From: Sphaerisporangium fuscum
GTDB lineage: Bacteria; Actinomycetota; Actinomycetes; Streptosporangiales; Streptosporangiaceae
Assembly: GCF_018531465.1 (NCBI RefSeq)
Contig: NZ_JAHDTF010000038.1
Location: 1 to 64,000 of the forward strand
Length of the DNA stretch: 64,000 nt
Reading direction: 5' to 3'
The notes below the pieces were generated by a model that was not told the origin of the DNA, did not search any database, and saw nothing but the letters and a program-made list of their open reading frames with translations. Below, piece by piece: positions 26,571 through 35,979 of this stretch (within the stretch, counting starts at the first letter, position 1; each line of letters opens with the position of its first letter). Made by a program: the position numbers and the translations under genes.

Positions 26571-27197
26571 TCAGCGGGATCGCCGAGGCCCGACCAGTTC
26601 TCCCGGGTCGAATGCGACTGTGAACGGCTCTTCCAGGGCCAGGACACTCCCAGGCCGAGCCTCGGCCACCAGGCCGTACTTCCCGTCCTGCTCGATGAAC
26701 GCCTCCACCAGCGGCATGGCGCCATCGCCGTGCAGCTCGACCCGCATGAACACCGGCACCCCGGCCTCGGCATAGGAAGGGGGCTTGACGACATAGTCGC
26801 GCTTCCGGTTGCCGGGGCTGACGATCTCGACCGCCATCAGCACGTCGTCGGAGTGCAGTACGACCGCCCCGGCCACTATCGGCTCCGCTCGGCCGACCAC
26901 GATGCCGGGGATGAACCCCTCCTCGCCCACTTGAACGTTCGGCCCTTCGACGACCTCGACATCCTGGGGTGCGGCCTGGAGAAGGATCCGAACCAACCGT
27001 TGCGCACACAGCGCGTGATCGGTCGCGGGGGCCGGACTCACTACGAAACTCCCGTCGATGAGCTCGATGCGCTCCTCGGTCTGCGGGAGCGCCAGCCAGT
27101 CCTCGACGGTGTAAGGCCCGGGGTGTTCCGGAAGCAACACCAGGTGAGCCCGCGCAGCCTGCGGGGCAGGCCATCCCTCGTGGGGAAGCGCGCTCAT
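26571..27197 (-). CDS. Uma2 family (DUF820) restriction-endonuclease-fold protein
   Basis: The protein has 208 residues. It has YTVEDWLALPQTEERIELIDGSFVVSPAP near the start, then PDIVV-like GIVVGRAEP and the core VEIVSPGNRKRDYVVKPPSYAEAGVPVFM. These are the Uma2/DUF820 hallmarks, with the E-V-x-S-P and K-x-x-x-Y residues that build a PD-(D/E)xK-like site. The normal PDV acid position reads PGIVV, so one catalytic acid may be missing. The family's role is unsettled. ATG 27197 has GGAGACCC before it; ATG 27212 is a longer option. The 225-base spacer up to hpnH holds an AT-richer stretch, likely this gene's promoter. Confidence 0.82.
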   Translation of the reverse strand: MSALPHEGWPAPQAARAHLVLLPEHPGPYTVEDWLALPQTEERIELIDGSFVVSPAPATDHALCAQRLVRILLQAAPQDVEVVEGPNVQVGEEGFIPGIVVGRAEPIVAGAVVLHSDDVLMAVEIVSPGNRKRDYVVKPPSYAEAGVPVFMRVELHGDGAMPLVEAFIEQDGKYGLVAEARPGSVLALEEPFTVAFDPGELVGPRRSR

Positions 27198-27422
27198 CGG
27201 GTCTCCTTCCACACCGAACAGTCTGCACCGCCTGCGGGGGACAGGCCAGTCAGTACGGATCCACGCTAGTGCAATGACAACAAGTGTTCAGGTCAATACA
27301 GAAAGTTTCGACAGGCGAAGCTCTCTCTCATGCTCTGAACGGCCCCAGGAGCCGCGAGGTGGCCGCGGTGTCGGTGGTGGGCTGGTTCAACGGGGCGCAT
27401 GGAGAGCGGGGCAAGACGCTTT

Positions 27423-28427
27423 TCACTGGTTGCGGAGGGCGCGTAGGGACTCCTTGAGCGAGGTGAAGGTGGCGAAGACGGCGGTGGGCTCGTAGCCGCA
27501 GTGGGCCATGCAGTTGGCGCAGCGCGGGTCGCGGCCCCGGCCGTAGGTCTCCCAGTCGGTCTGCTCGACCAGCTCCCGGTACGTCCGGGCGTACCCGTCG
27601 GCCATGAGGTAGCACGGCCGCTGCCAGCCGAACAGGGAGTACGACGGGATCGCCCACGCCGTGCACGGGAAGTCGATCTTCCCTTCGAGGAAGTCGAGGA
27701 AGAGGGGGGAGTGGTTGAACCGCCACCGGCGCCGGCCGCCGCCCGCGAAGGCCTGGCGGAACAGCTCCCGTATCTCCCGCACCCCGGGGAAGTGGTCCTG
27801 GTCGGGGGCCTTCTCGTACGCGTACGCCGGGGAGATCATCATCTGGTCGACGCCCAGGTCGTCGTTGAGGTAGTCGAGCACCTCCACCACGGTGCGGGGC
27901 GTGTCGGTGGAGAAGAACGTCGTGTTGGAGGTGACCCGGAAGCCGCGCCGCAGGCACTCGCGCACGGCGGCGACCGCCTCGTCGAACACCCCTTCCTTGC
28001 ACACCGACGCGTCGTGGCGTTCGCGCAGGCCGTCGATGTGGACCGTCCAGGCGAAGTACCGCGACGGCCGGAACTGGTCGATCTTCTTCGGGATCAGCAG
28101 CGCGTTGGTGCACAGGTAGACGTACTTCCTGCGGGCGACGAGCTCGCGGACGATGTCGGCGATCTGCGGGTGCATGAGCGGCTCCCCGCCCGCTATCGAC
28201 ACCATAGGCGCGCCGCTCTCCTCGATCGCCGCCACGGCCTGCTCCACCGGCATGCGCCGCTTGAGGACGTCGGCAGGGTGCTGGATCTTGCCGCAGCCCG
28301 CGCACTTGAGGTTGCAGGCGAACAGCGGCTCCAGCTCGACCAGCAGCGGGAACTTCTCGCGCCTCCGCAGCTTCTGGCCGAGGATGTAGCCGCCCACGCG
28401 TACGCTCTGGCGGATCGGGATGCTCAT
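27423..28427 (-). CDS. hpnH: Adenosyl-hopene transferase, radical SAM (HpnH)
   Basis: HpnH joins the 5'-deoxyadenosyl group of SAM to diploptene, making adenosylhopane, the first step of hopanoid side-chain extension. The 334-residue protein has the radical SAM cysteines C38-x3-C42-x2-C45 in FACNLKCAGC, the SAM-binding GGEP, and a C-terminal cysteine cluster (DPRCANCMAHCGYEP) typical of the HpnH family. It is the last gene of the seven-gene hopanoid operon. Its ATG overlaps the hpnG stop as ATGA. No strong terminator follows. Confidence 0.96.
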   Translation of the reverse strand: MSIPIRQSVRVGGYILGQKLRRREKFPLLVELEPLFACNLKCAGCGKIQHPADVLKRRMPVEQAVAAIEESGAPMVSIAGGEPLMHPQIADIVRELVARRKYVYLCTNALLIPKKIDQFRPSRYFAWTVHIDGLRERHDASVCKEGVFDEAVAAVRECLRRGFRVTSNTTFFSTDTPRTVVEVLDYLNDDLGVDQMMISPAYAYEKAPDQDHFPGVREIRELFRQAFAGGGRRRWRFNHSPLFLDFLEGKIDFPCTAWAIPSYSLFGWQRPCYLMADGYARTYRELVEQTDWETYGRGRDPRCANCMAHCGYEPTAVFATFTSLKESLRALRNQ

Positions 28428-29023
28428 CGTCCCACCTCCTCGGGAACGAGGCCGGAGGCGGCCCAGCGGATCAGGCCGGGGCCGAGGCGACGCAGGGCGC
28501 GGCCGGCCAGGCGGACGCCGCGCACGGTCGCCGGGGTCGGCAGCGGAGCCGCGGGAGTGTCGACGATCACCCGTACCGCCGCCAGGAGACGGCCCGAGGC
28601 GACGGCCGCGAGCGGCCCGGTCTCCATGTCGACGGCGTCGGCTCCCTCGCGGGCCAGCCGCCCGCGCTCGGCGCCCGTCACCACATGCCCGGAGGTCAAC
28701 AGCACGCCGGTGCGGGCGGGCAGACCGGCACGCGACAGCAGTCCGGCGAGGGCCGCAGCGGACGGACAGGAGTACGCGAGGTCGCCGTACCGGATCTCGC
28801 TCGCCACCAGCACGTCCCCCGGCCGCAGACTCCCGTTCAGCGCGCCGCCGAAGCCGACCACGGCCAGGGCGCGGGACGGCGGCAGGGCGGCCGCCGTGCG
28901 GGCGGCGCGGCGCGGCCCGAACCCCGTGCGCATCACCTGCACCCCCGCGGAGCAGGCCGGAAGACCGCGCCGTACGGCCCGGGACTCGATGCCGAGCCCG
29001 GTGCAGATGAGCAGGGGGATCAC
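28424..29023 (-). CDS. hpnG: Hopanoid-associated nucleoside phosphorylase/hydrolase (HpnG)
   Basis: HpnG removes adenine from adenosylhopane to give a ribosyl or phosphoribosyl hopane. The 199-residue protein belongs to the MTA/SAH nucleosidase-phosphorylase fold. It has CTGLGIESRAVRRGL at the start, the GFGGAL substrate loop (about 59-64) and the DMETG motif (about 134-138) that contacts ribose. The GTG start at 29023 was placed by its four-base overlap with the shc stop. The frame is open much farther upstream, but only as a shadow of shc. Confidence 0.9.
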   Translation of the reverse strand: MIPLLICTGLGIESRAVRRGLPACSAGVQVMRTGFGPRRAARTAAALPPSRALAVVGFGGALNGSLRPGDVLVASEIRYGDLAYSCPSAAALAGLLSRAGLPARTGVLLTSGHVVTGAERGRLAREGADAVDMETGPLAAVASGRLLAAVRVIVDTPAAPLPTPATVRGVRLAGRALRRLGPGLIRWAASGLVPEEVGR

Positions 29024-30900
29024 GGGGTCCCCCCGAGCGCGCGCAGATGACGTCCGAGGGCGCTGATCGGGAAGACCAGCCGGTAGAGGTGGTAGTTGAT
29101 GTAGAAGTCGCCCGGGAAGCCGGTCCCGGTGAAGTAGGGCTCGTCCCAGGTGCCGTCCGGGCGCTGGTGCTCGACCAGCCACCGCACGCCCTTGTGGACG
29201 GCGGCCGAGCGTTCCTCCCGCGCTGCCAGCAGGGCGAGCAGCGCCCACGCGGTCTGCGAGGCGGTGGAGGCTCCGCGCCCGATCCACGACGGGTCGGTGT
29301 ACGAACGCAGGTCCTCTCCCCAGCCGCCGTCGTCGTTCTGGTGGCCGCGCAGCCAGGCGACGGCCCGTCGCACGGCGCGGCTCTCCGGCCGTACGCCGGC
29401 CGCGACGAGGGCGGGGACGACGGCTCCCGTGCCGTACACGTGGTTGGCGCCCCACCGGCCGAACCACGACCCGTCGGGTTCCTGGGCCTTCAGCAGCCAG
29501 ACGACGGCCCGCCGCACGGTCGCCGTCCCGGCGTGCCCTTCGTGGGCCAGGGCCTCGACGACGTGGGCGGTGACGTCGGCGGACGGCGGGTCGATCACCG
29601 CGCCGAAGTCGCAGAACGGCAGCTTGGTGCACAGCGTTCGGGTGTTGTCGGCGTCGAAGGCCGCGAACCCGCCGTCGCGGGACGCCATCCCGGCCATCCA
29701 CCGTACGGCCCGGTCGATCGCGGGCCGTACGCCGGTGTGGCCCGTGCGGCGCAGCGCGATGATCACCTCGGCGGTGTCGTCGACGTCCGGGTAGCCGTCG
29801 TTGTCGAACTCGAACGCCCAGCCGCCCGGCGGCAGCCAGGGCCGTCGGACGGCCCAGTCGCCCGGCCCTCTGATCTCCTCGCTCAGCAGCCAGCCGGCGG
29901 CGCCGACGACGGCGGGGTGGTCGGCGGCGACGCCCGCGTCCAGCAGGGCGTTGACGGCCAGCGCCGTGTCCCACACCGGTGACTGGCAGGCCTCCAGCCT
30001 GCGGCCCTTCTCGTCGTGCACGGTGAACCTGTCGAGCCCCCGGATGCCCTTGCGCATGACGGGATGGCCGACGTGGTAGCCGGACAGGTTCAGCGCGATC
30101 AGCGAGTACACCCAGGGAGGCTGGATGCCGCCCCACGAGCCGTCGAGTTCCTGCCGCGCCACGACCCACTCGACGGCCCGCCGCAGCGCCGCCCGGCGCA
30201 GGCCCTTGACCGCATGCGGCTCGTAACGGTGCAGGACCCGGTCCAGCGCGGCGAACCCGGCCTCCCAGCCGGGCCTGGGCGGCCGCCGCGTCCGCCGTCC
30301 CGTCCGCAGCTCTGCCAGGTCGAACGGGAGCGGGCGCACCGGCCGGTGCGCGCTGACGACGGTGAGCGGGACGATCGTCTGCCGCGCCCAGCACGCCCAG
30401 TCGTAGACGTTGAGCGGGAACCACGGGGGCAGGAACACCAGCTCCGGCGGCAGGACGGGCAGGTCCTCCCACCGCCACTGCCCGAACAGCGCCAGCCAGA
30501 TCCGGGTGAACACCCGCGCCGCCTCGACACCGCCCGCCTGCCGGACGAACGCGGCGGCGGCGAGCATGTGCGGGGCGTCGACGGGGTCCCCGGCGAGCCG
30601 CAGCGCCACGTACGCCTCGACGGTGGTTGACAGGTCGGGCGGGCCGCCGTGGAAGTTGGCCCAGGTGCCGTCGGGACGCTGCTCGGAGCGGATCCAGCGC
30701 GCCGCCTCGGCCGTCTCGTCCTCGTCCCGGATGCCGAGGAACTCGCGCAGCAGCAGGTCTTCGGCGTCCATGGTCACGTTGGTCTGCAGCTCGCCCTTCC
30801 ACCAGCCCTCCGGCGACCGCAGGCCCATGAGGTGCTCGACCGCGGCGTCGAGTGCCCGCTGGGCGAGGCCGGTGGACGGGAGAACATCGGCTGTGGTCAT
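29020..30900 (-). CDS. shc (hpnF): Squalene-hopene cyclase
   Basis: SHC cyclises squalene to hopene/hopanol in one step at the membrane. The 626-residue protein has the catalytic acid motif DVDDTA with D372, D374 and D375. Many QW-type repeats (for example Q-x3-G-x-W: QEPDGSWFGRWG, QNDDGGWGED, QRPDGTWDEP) stabilise the double alpha-barrel. The N-terminal GWWKGELQTNVTMDAEDLLL is conserved. Length is normal for bacterial SHC. It follows the prenyl synthase with a one-base gap and overlaps hpnG. Confidence 0.97.
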   Translation of the reverse strand: MTTADVLPSTGLAQRALDAAVEHLMGLRSPEGWWKGELQTNVTMDAEDLLLREFLGIRDEDETAEAARWIRSEQRPDGTWANFHGGPPDLSTTVEAYVALRLAGDPVDAPHMLAAAAFVRQAGGVEAARVFTRIWLALFGQWRWEDLPVLPPELVFLPPWFPLNVYDWACWARQTIVPLTVVSAHRPVRPLPFDLAELRTGRRTRRPPRPGWEAGFAALDRVLHRYEPHAVKGLRRAALRRAVEWVVARQELDGSWGGIQPPWVYSLIALNLSGYHVGHPVMRKGIRGLDRFTVHDEKGRRLEACQSPVWDTALAVNALLDAGVAADHPAVVGAAGWLLSEEIRGPGDWAVRRPWLPPGGWAFEFDNDGYPDVDDTAEVIIALRRTGHTGVRPAIDRAVRWMAGMASRDGGFAAFDADNTRTLCTKLPFCDFGAVIDPPSADVTAHVVEALAHEGHAGTATVRRAVVWLLKAQEPDGSWFGRWGANHVYGTGAVVPALVAAGVRPESRAVRRAVAWLRGHQNDDGGWGEDLRSYTDPSWIGRGASTASQTAWALLALLAAREERSAAVHKGVRWLVEHQRPDGTWDEPYFTGTGFPGDFYINYHLYRLVFPISALGRHLRALGGTP

Positions 30901-30901
30901 G

Positions 30902-31906
30902 TCAGTGATCCCGAGAGGTGATGAAACCGGCGATGTCCAGGAACTGGGCGCGCACGCCGGGCGGCATGTCCGCGTCGGCGAGGTGGCGTCCCGCGGCGTC
31001 GAGACGGTGCTTGGCCTCCTGCTCGGCCCAGGTGCGGCCGCCGGCCTGGTCGACCAGCGCGGCGGCCTCGCGCAGGACGTCCTCCGGCAACGGCCCGGGG
31101 CGGGCCAGCAGCTCGGCCAGGCGGTCGCCGGCCTCGGTGCCGCTGGTCAGGGCGGCGACGACCGGAAGGCTCTTCTTGCGGGCACGCAGGTCCGACAGGA
31201 CGGCCTTGCCGGTCACCTGAGGGTCGCCCCAGATGCCGAGCAGGTCGTCGGCCAACTGGAAGGCCAGGCCGGTCTCGGTGCCGAAGGCCGCCAGCGCGGA
31301 GACCAGCGCGGGCGGGGCGCCCGCCGCCATCGCGCCGATCGAGCAGGCGCACGCGAGCAGGTCACCGGTCTTCCTCGTGGCCATCCGCAGGCATTCGCCC
31401 AGCGTCACGTCGTCACGTCGCTCGAACTCCAGGTCGAGGGCCTGGCCGGCGATGAGGCCGCGCACGGCCCGGCTCAGCGCGTGTGCCGCGGCGAGGTGGC
31501 CAGGGCTTCCGCGCTCGACGAGAAGCTCCGCGGCGAGCCCGAGCAGGGCGTCCCCGGCGAGGATCGCCTCGGAGCGGCCGAACACCGTCCAGGCGGCGGG
31601 ACGGTGCCGGCGCATGCGGTCGCCGTCCATGATGTCGTCGTGGAGGAGCGAGAACGCGTGCACAAGCTCGACCGCGGCGGCCGCCGGCCCGCACTCCTCG
31701 TCGCTCCCGCCGGCCGCCCTCGCCGACAGGAAGGCCAGCGCGGGTCGCAGCGCCTTCCCGCCCGCCGGTCTCCCCTGGGAGGTCCAGCCGAAGTGGTAGG
31801 CGGCGACGCCCGCCGTCATCGGGTCGAGCCGGGCGACGGCCTCCCGCAGGACGGGGTCGACCAGCCCCCGGGCGGCGGCCACCACCGGTGGCACGACCGC
31901 GGTCAT
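30902..31906 (-). CDS. Polyprenyl diphosphate synthase (FPP/GGPP type) of the hopanoid operon
   Basis: This all-helical trans-prenyl synthase has 334 residues. The first aspartate-rich motif is DDIMD (90-94, followed by GDRMRR) and the second is ADDLLGIWGD (about 222-231). The residues before the first motif (AFSLLHDD) favour short products, consistent with farnesyl diphosphate for squalene synthesis. The GGKALRPAL substrate loop is at about 49-57. The ATG start at 31906 overlaps the hpnE stop. It corresponds by position and type to hopD of Streptomyces hopanoid clusters. Confidence 0.93.
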   Translation of the reverse strand: MTAVVPPVVAAARGLVDPVLREAVARLDPMTAGVAAYHFGWTSQGRPAGGKALRPALAFLSARAAGGSDEECGPAAAAVELVHAFSLLHDDIMDGDRMRRHRPAAWTVFGRSEAILAGDALLGLAAELLVERGSPGHLAAAHALSRAVRGLIAGQALDLEFERRDDVTLGECLRMATRKTGDLLACACSIGAMAAGAPPALVSALAAFGTETGLAFQLADDLLGIWGDPQVTGKAVLSDLRARKKSLPVVAALTSGTEAGDRLAELLARPGPLPEDVLREAAALVDQAGGRTWAEQEAKHRLDAAGRHLADADMPPGVRAQFLDIAGFITSRDH

Positions 31907-33246
31907 GAGGCGGTTCCCTGTCGCAGGTGCCGCCTGGCCAGGCGGGCGGCCTGGAGTCCGCTGCGCACGGCGCCCTCCATCGTGTCGGGCCAGCCCGTGT
32001 CGGTCCACGCGCCGGCGAGGTAGAGGCCGGGCCACCGGGTGGCGGCCGGCGGGCGGAGCGCGCCACTGCCCGGCCGCTGACGGAAGGTGGCCCGCTTCTC
32101 GCGGGTGACGAAGAAGTCGGTCAGCCGGGCGTGCCGGGTGCCGGGGAGCAGCCGGTTCAGCGCCGGGACGAACTCCTCCCTGATCTTCGCGGTGGGCATG
32201 TCGATCCACCGCTCCGCCGCCGACACCGAGATCGCCAGGTACTGCCCGGTATCCAGACCCGCGACCCGGGTCTTGTCGAAGATCCACTGAATGGGCGAAC
32301 CGACCACGGCGACGAACGGCGGATCCATGACCCGGCGGTCATAGACGGCGTGCACGTTGACGATGGGGCTGGCCGAAAGGCCGCTCCAGCGGTCCCGGCC
32401 CGGCGCCGCCTCGGCGGGGACGAGCCTGGCGGCCTGCTCGTGCGGGGTGGCGACGACGACCGCGGAGGCCGGGACCCGGACGCCGTCCACGACCAGGGAC
32501 GGCAGGCCGGGGGAGCCGAACTCGACCGCGCTGACCTTCGCCGACAGGCGGACCTCGCCGCCGCGTCGCCTGATGGCCGTCTCGGCGGTGGCGCCGTGCA
32601 GTTCGCCGAGGGGGACGGCCGGGACGCCGATGTCGGCGGCGTCGGCGCGGCCGAGCAGGGCGGTCTTGAACACCATCACCGCCGGCCCGAGGGCCGCGTC
32701 CTCGACGCCGATGTTCAGCGCGGCCACCGCGAACAGCTCCCACAGGGCACGCCGCGCCGGGTCGCGCTGCCCGTGCGCGGCCAGCCAGCTCCCCAGGCCC
32801 ACACGGTCGAGCGCCGGGTCGGCCGGGTCGAGCCGCGACAGCGCGAGCGACCCGAGCACCGCCCGCGCCCGGTCGGCGGGCGGCAGCAGCGTGTACGCCG
32901 CGAGGGCGGGCATCAGGTGCAACGGCCCGGGGAGCGCGGCCCGGCGCAGCCGCCCCCGGCGCCCGGAGGGGGTGATGACGTGGACGTCGAAGCGGTCCTG
33001 CAGGTGCACCCTCGCGGTGGCGCCGATCCTGTCGAGCAGCCCCCGGTAGGCGGTGCAGCACCGCAGGAAGACGTGCTGGCCGTTGTCGACCACCAGCCCG
33101 TCCCGGTCGAACGAATGGGTGGCGCCGCCGAGCCTCGGCCGGGCCTCGTAGAGCGTCACGGGCAGGCCCGCCTCCGCCAGGGCCACGGCGGCGGCGATGC
33201 CGGCGAGCCCGCCGCCGACCACCGCGACCGGCGCCATCGCGCTCAC
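31903..33246 (-). CDS. hpnE: Hydroxysqualene dehydroxylase (HpnE), FAD-dependent
   Basis: HpnE reductively removes the hydroxyl of hydroxysqualene, the third step of the HpnCDE route to squalene. The 447-residue flavoprotein has the dinucleotide motif VVGGGLAG (9-16), an acidic strand end (YEARPRLGG) and the amine-oxidase-like C-terminal motif YLAGAWTDTGWPDTMEGAVRSG that contacts FAD. The start could also be the second ATG at residue 4. It follows hpnD with a 31-base gap, the largest spacer in the operon. Confidence 0.95.
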   Translation of the reverse strand: MSAMAPVAVVGGGLAGIAAAVALAEAGLPVTLYEARPRLGGATHSFDRDGLVVDNGQHVFLRCCTAYRGLLDRIGATARVHLQDRFDVHVITPSGRRGRLRRAALPGPLHLMPALAAYTLLPPADRARAVLGSLALSRLDPADPALDRVGLGSWLAAHGQRDPARRALWELFAVAALNIGVEDAALGPAVMVFKTALLGRADAADIGVPAVPLGELHGATAETAIRRRGGEVRLSAKVSAVEFGSPGLPSLVVDGVRVPASAVVVATPHEQAARLVPAEAAPGRDRWSGLSASPIVNVHAVYDRRVMDPPFVAVVGSPIQWIFDKTRVAGLDTGQYLAISVSAAERWIDMPTAKIREEFVPALNRLLPGTRHARLTDFFVTREKRATFRQRPGSGALRPPAATRWPGLYLAGAWTDTGWPDTMEGAVRSGLQAARLARRHLRQGTAS

Positions 33247-33277
33247 CTGCCGGCTCCTGTCGCCCGCGCCAACGGGC

Positions 33278-34135
33278 TCACCTGCCGGCTCCGGCGAGGG
33301 CCCGGGCGGCCACCATCGCCTTCTCCCAGGTGGGGAGCGACGGCCTGGCGTCCAGCGCGCGGGCGGGGTGGGAGGCGATGCGGTCGAGCAGCGACCGGTA
33401 GATGCCCGCCATCGCGGCCGTGCACGCGGCGCTGCGCCGGTCCAGCAGCGGCAGCAGACGCATCCCCTGGCCGTACCAGTCGCGTGCCCGGTCCGCCTCG
33501 AACCGGAGGAGCCGCGCCAGGCGCTGCGGCGGGTCGGTGAACCGGCCGCGGGAGTCGATGTTCAACGTGCACCCGAATCGTTCGAGGTCCTCGAGGGGCA
33601 GGTAGACGCGGCCGGCGAGGCGGTCCTCGCGGACGTCGCGGAGGATGTTGGTGATCTGCAGCGCCACTCCGAGGGCGTCGGCGAGCGGCGCGGCCACGGC
33701 GGGGTCCTCGGCGCCGAACACGCCGAGCGAGAGCCGCCCGACCGACCCGGCGACCCTGCGGCAGTAGGTAAGCAGGTCGTCGAAGCTCTCGTACGTCACG
33801 CCGCGCACGTCGGCCGTGCAGCCGTCGATCAGTTCCTCGAAGGCGGGAAGCGGGATCGGGTAGCGGCCGACCGCGTCGTTCAGGGCGACCAGGACGAAGT
33901 CGGCCTCGTCGGGACGCGCCGCGCGGAGCGCCGCCCGCGCGTCCGCCAGCCGTGCCAGCCGCTGGTCGACCGGCCCCTCGGTGTCGCCGATGTCGTCGAT
34001 GCGGCGGGCGAAGGCGTACACGGCGCTGAGCGCCCGGCGTTTGGGGGCGGGCAGCAGGCGGATCCCGTAGGAGAAATTGCGTGCCCGGGCGCGGACGATC
34101 TGCTCGCACCGCCGGTACGCCGTGGACGCGGTCAC
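33278..34135 (-). CDS. hpnD: Presqualene diphosphate synthase (HpnD)
   Basis: HpnD condenses two farnesyl diphosphates to presqualene diphosphate. The 285-residue squalene/phytoene synthase-fold protein has the first acidic motif RRIDDIGD (45-51) and the second NILRDVREDRLAGRVYLP (about 163-180). Both sets of aspartates for magnesium binding are intact. The second motif is the HpnD form, with a complete D-x3-D. The gap to hpnC is four bases. Confidence 0.95.
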   Translation of the reverse strand: MTASTAYRRCEQIVRARARNFSYGIRLLPAPKRRALSAVYAFARRIDDIGDTEGPVDQRLARLADARAALRAARPDEADFVLVALNDAVGRYPIPLPAFEELIDGCTADVRGVTYESFDDLLTYCRRVAGSVGRLSLGVFGAEDPAVAAPLADALGVALQITNILRDVREDRLAGRVYLPLEDLERFGCTLNIDSRGRFTDPPQRLARLLRFEADRARDWYGQGMRLLPLLDRRSAACTAAMAGIYRSLLDRIASHPARALDARPSLPTWEKAMVAARALAGAGR

Positions 34136-34139
34136 CGGT

Positions 34140-35009
34140 TCACCTCCTTGTGATGCTGGTCATGCCTGTCACGCCGGTCGCGAGCAGGCGCAGCCAGGCG
34201 CCCGCGAGCCGGGCGCGGCGCGGGCGTACGGCACGGCCGAGGACGTCGTGCCCCGAGCGCCGCAGGGCGGTCGCGGTGGCGCGGCCCCCGGCGACGTAGC
34301 CCGCCACCGCGACACGCGCGGGCCCGGCCAGGGACACCACCAGCGGCACCCCGTTCCCGAGCAGCCGTACGGCCCGTTCGACCTGCAGGGCCACCACCCG
34401 GCGCAGCGTCGCCGGGGTCGTGGTTCCGGCGAGGTCGTCCTCGGTGCAGCCGAAGCGGCGCAGGTCGCGGCCGGGCAGGTAGATCCGGCCCCGCGCGTAG
34501 TCCTCACCGACGTCCTGGCAGTGCTCCAGTACCTGCAGCGCCGAGCACACCCCGTCCGACCAGGCGAGCCTGCGGGGGGTCGCCGCGCCGAAGACGTGCA
34601 GCACGAGGTGCCCGACCGGGTTCGCCGACAGCTCGCAGTATCCGAGCAGGTCGTCGAAGGTCTCGTAGCGGCTGACGACCTGGTCGCGACGGTTGGCCTC
34701 GGCCAGCCGCCGCAGCGGCTCGGGCGGGATCGCGCACGCCTCGACGGTCGGCGCGAGCGCTCGGATGTACGGCAGGCGCGGCGCCGCCCCGGCGTACAGG
34801 CGGGCGAGGTCCGACTCGACGGCGTCCAGCAATCGCAGCCGCTCGCCCGGCTCGGCCTCGTCGCCGACGTCGTCCACGAAACGCGCGAATCCGTACACCG
34901 CTGAAAGGTGGGCGCGGTATCGGCGGGGCAGCAGCCGTAAGGCCACCGGGAAATTCTCGCGGGCGGCCTTCGACATGAGGTCGTCGTTACTGTCCAGCCG
35001 TGCTGACAC
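34140..35009 (-). CDS. hpnC: Hydroxysqualene synthase (HpnC)
   Basis: HpnC converts presqualene diphosphate to hydroxysqualene. The 289-residue protein is a paralogue of HpnD, with FVDDVGDEA (45-52) and the HpnC-type second motif EHCQDVGEDYARGRIYLP. It is the first gene of the operon. The start shown is a GTG; an ATG 33 bases downstream (MSKAARENFPVALRLLP) is equally plausible and begins at the conserved core. The AT-richer spacer 35010-35200 should hold the operon promoter; I could not assign its boxes with confidence. Confidence 0.95.
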   Translation of the reverse strand: MSARLDSNDDLMSKAARENFPVALRLLPRRYRAHLSAVYGFARFVDDVGDEAEPGERLRLLDAVESDLARLYAGAAPRLPYIRALAPTVEACAIPPEPLRRLAEANRRDQVVSRYETFDDLLGYCELSANPVGHLVLHVFGAATPRRLAWSDGVCSALQVLEHCQDVGEDYARGRIYLPGRDLRRFGCTEDDLAGTTTPATLRRVVALQVERAVRLLGNGVPLVVSLAGPARVAVAGYVAGGRATATALRRSGHDVLGRAVRPRRARLAGAWLRLLATGVTGMTSITRR

Positions 35010-35200
35010 CGCTACGGAATTCCCGTGTCATTGCAGGTGAAACGGCATCTGTTGAATACATTGCGCCGCCTCGATCATGAATTTACGCGTTTCCGCGCAG
35101 CGGCGGGCGCCGGCGGGGAAAGTATTGGGAATTCACCGTTGAAACGGCGAAAGGAACTGTTTCGGGGAGCGCGCCGAGGAGGACCGTCGTGGCCAGCCCA

Positions 35201-35956
35201 TCAGGTGACGCCGTGGTCGCGCAGCGGTCCGACGCGCAGCCCCATGGCGCGGCAGCGGGCCACCACCTCGGGCAGGGCGCCGAGGGCCGCCCGCCACGAT
35301 CCGGGGGCCGAGGTGTGGTCGGTGTCGTGGAGCAGCACGGTCGCCCCGCCCCGCAGCCCCGGGGCCAGCGCCGCCATCACCGAGGCCGGGCTCGCCGCGG
35401 ACGTCCAGTCCCTGCCCCAGACGGTCCACAGCACCGGTCGCAGCCCCGCCGCCCGGGCCGCGCACAGGGTCTCGGCGCTGAGCACCCCGTACGGCGGCCG
35501 GTACCAGGCGGGACGGGCACCGCTCACCGCGTGCGCGAGCTCGGCGGCCCCGCGGACCTCTCTCGTGACGCGGCCGGGGCGGGCGAGGAGGGCGTTGACG
35601 TGCCGCCAGCCGTGGACGGCGAGCTCGTGTCCCTCGGCGACGATGCGGCGCCCCACCTCGGGGTGGCGTTGGAGCATCTCGCCGAGGACGAAGAACGTGG
35701 CCAGGCACTCCAGCCGCCGCAGTTCGTCGAGGAAGCGGGGCGTGGAGACCGGGTCCGGCCCGTCGTCGAAGGTCAACGCCACATGGCCGGGGCTCCCCAG
35801 CCCCGCCAGGGCGGGCAGCCGGCGCCGTACGACGGGAAGCCACGTCGCGGCGGGGCCGGCGTGCAGCAGCGCCAGCCCGGCGACCGCCGCCGGTACGACG
35901 GCACGGCCCCTGCCCTGCGGTGCTGGGCGGGCCGAGGACGCCCTGGTCATGGCCAT
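35201..35956 (-). CDS. Polysaccharide deacetylase (NodB/CE4 family)
   Basis: The protein has 251 residues with an N-terminal hydrophobic segment (about 19-38) acting as an anchor or uncleaved signal. The NodB domain follows: TFDDGPDP (about 61-68) supplies the catalytic base and metal aspartate, HGWRH the two metal histidines, RPPYG the groove wall and LLHDTDHT the C-terminal histidine. All five CE4 motifs are present, so activity is likely. CE4 enzymes remove N- or O-acetyl groups from cell-wall or exopolysaccharide sugars. It is divergent from the following glycosyltransferase with 23 bases between starts. Confidence 0.92.
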   Translation of the reverse strand: MAMTRASSARPAPQGRGRAVVPAAVAGLALLHAGPAATWLPVVRRRLPALAGLGSPGHVALTFDDGPDPVSTPRFLDELRRLECLATFFVLGEMLQRHPEVGRRIVAEGHELAVHGWRHVNALLARPGRVTREVRGAAELAHAVSGARPAWYRPPYGVLSAETLCAARAAGLRPVLWTVWGRDWTSAASPASVMAALAPGLRGGATVLLHDTDHTSAPGSWRAALGALPEVVARCRAMGLRVGPLRDHGVT

Positions 35957-35979
35957 CTCAGCGCCGCCTGGAGGTGGCC

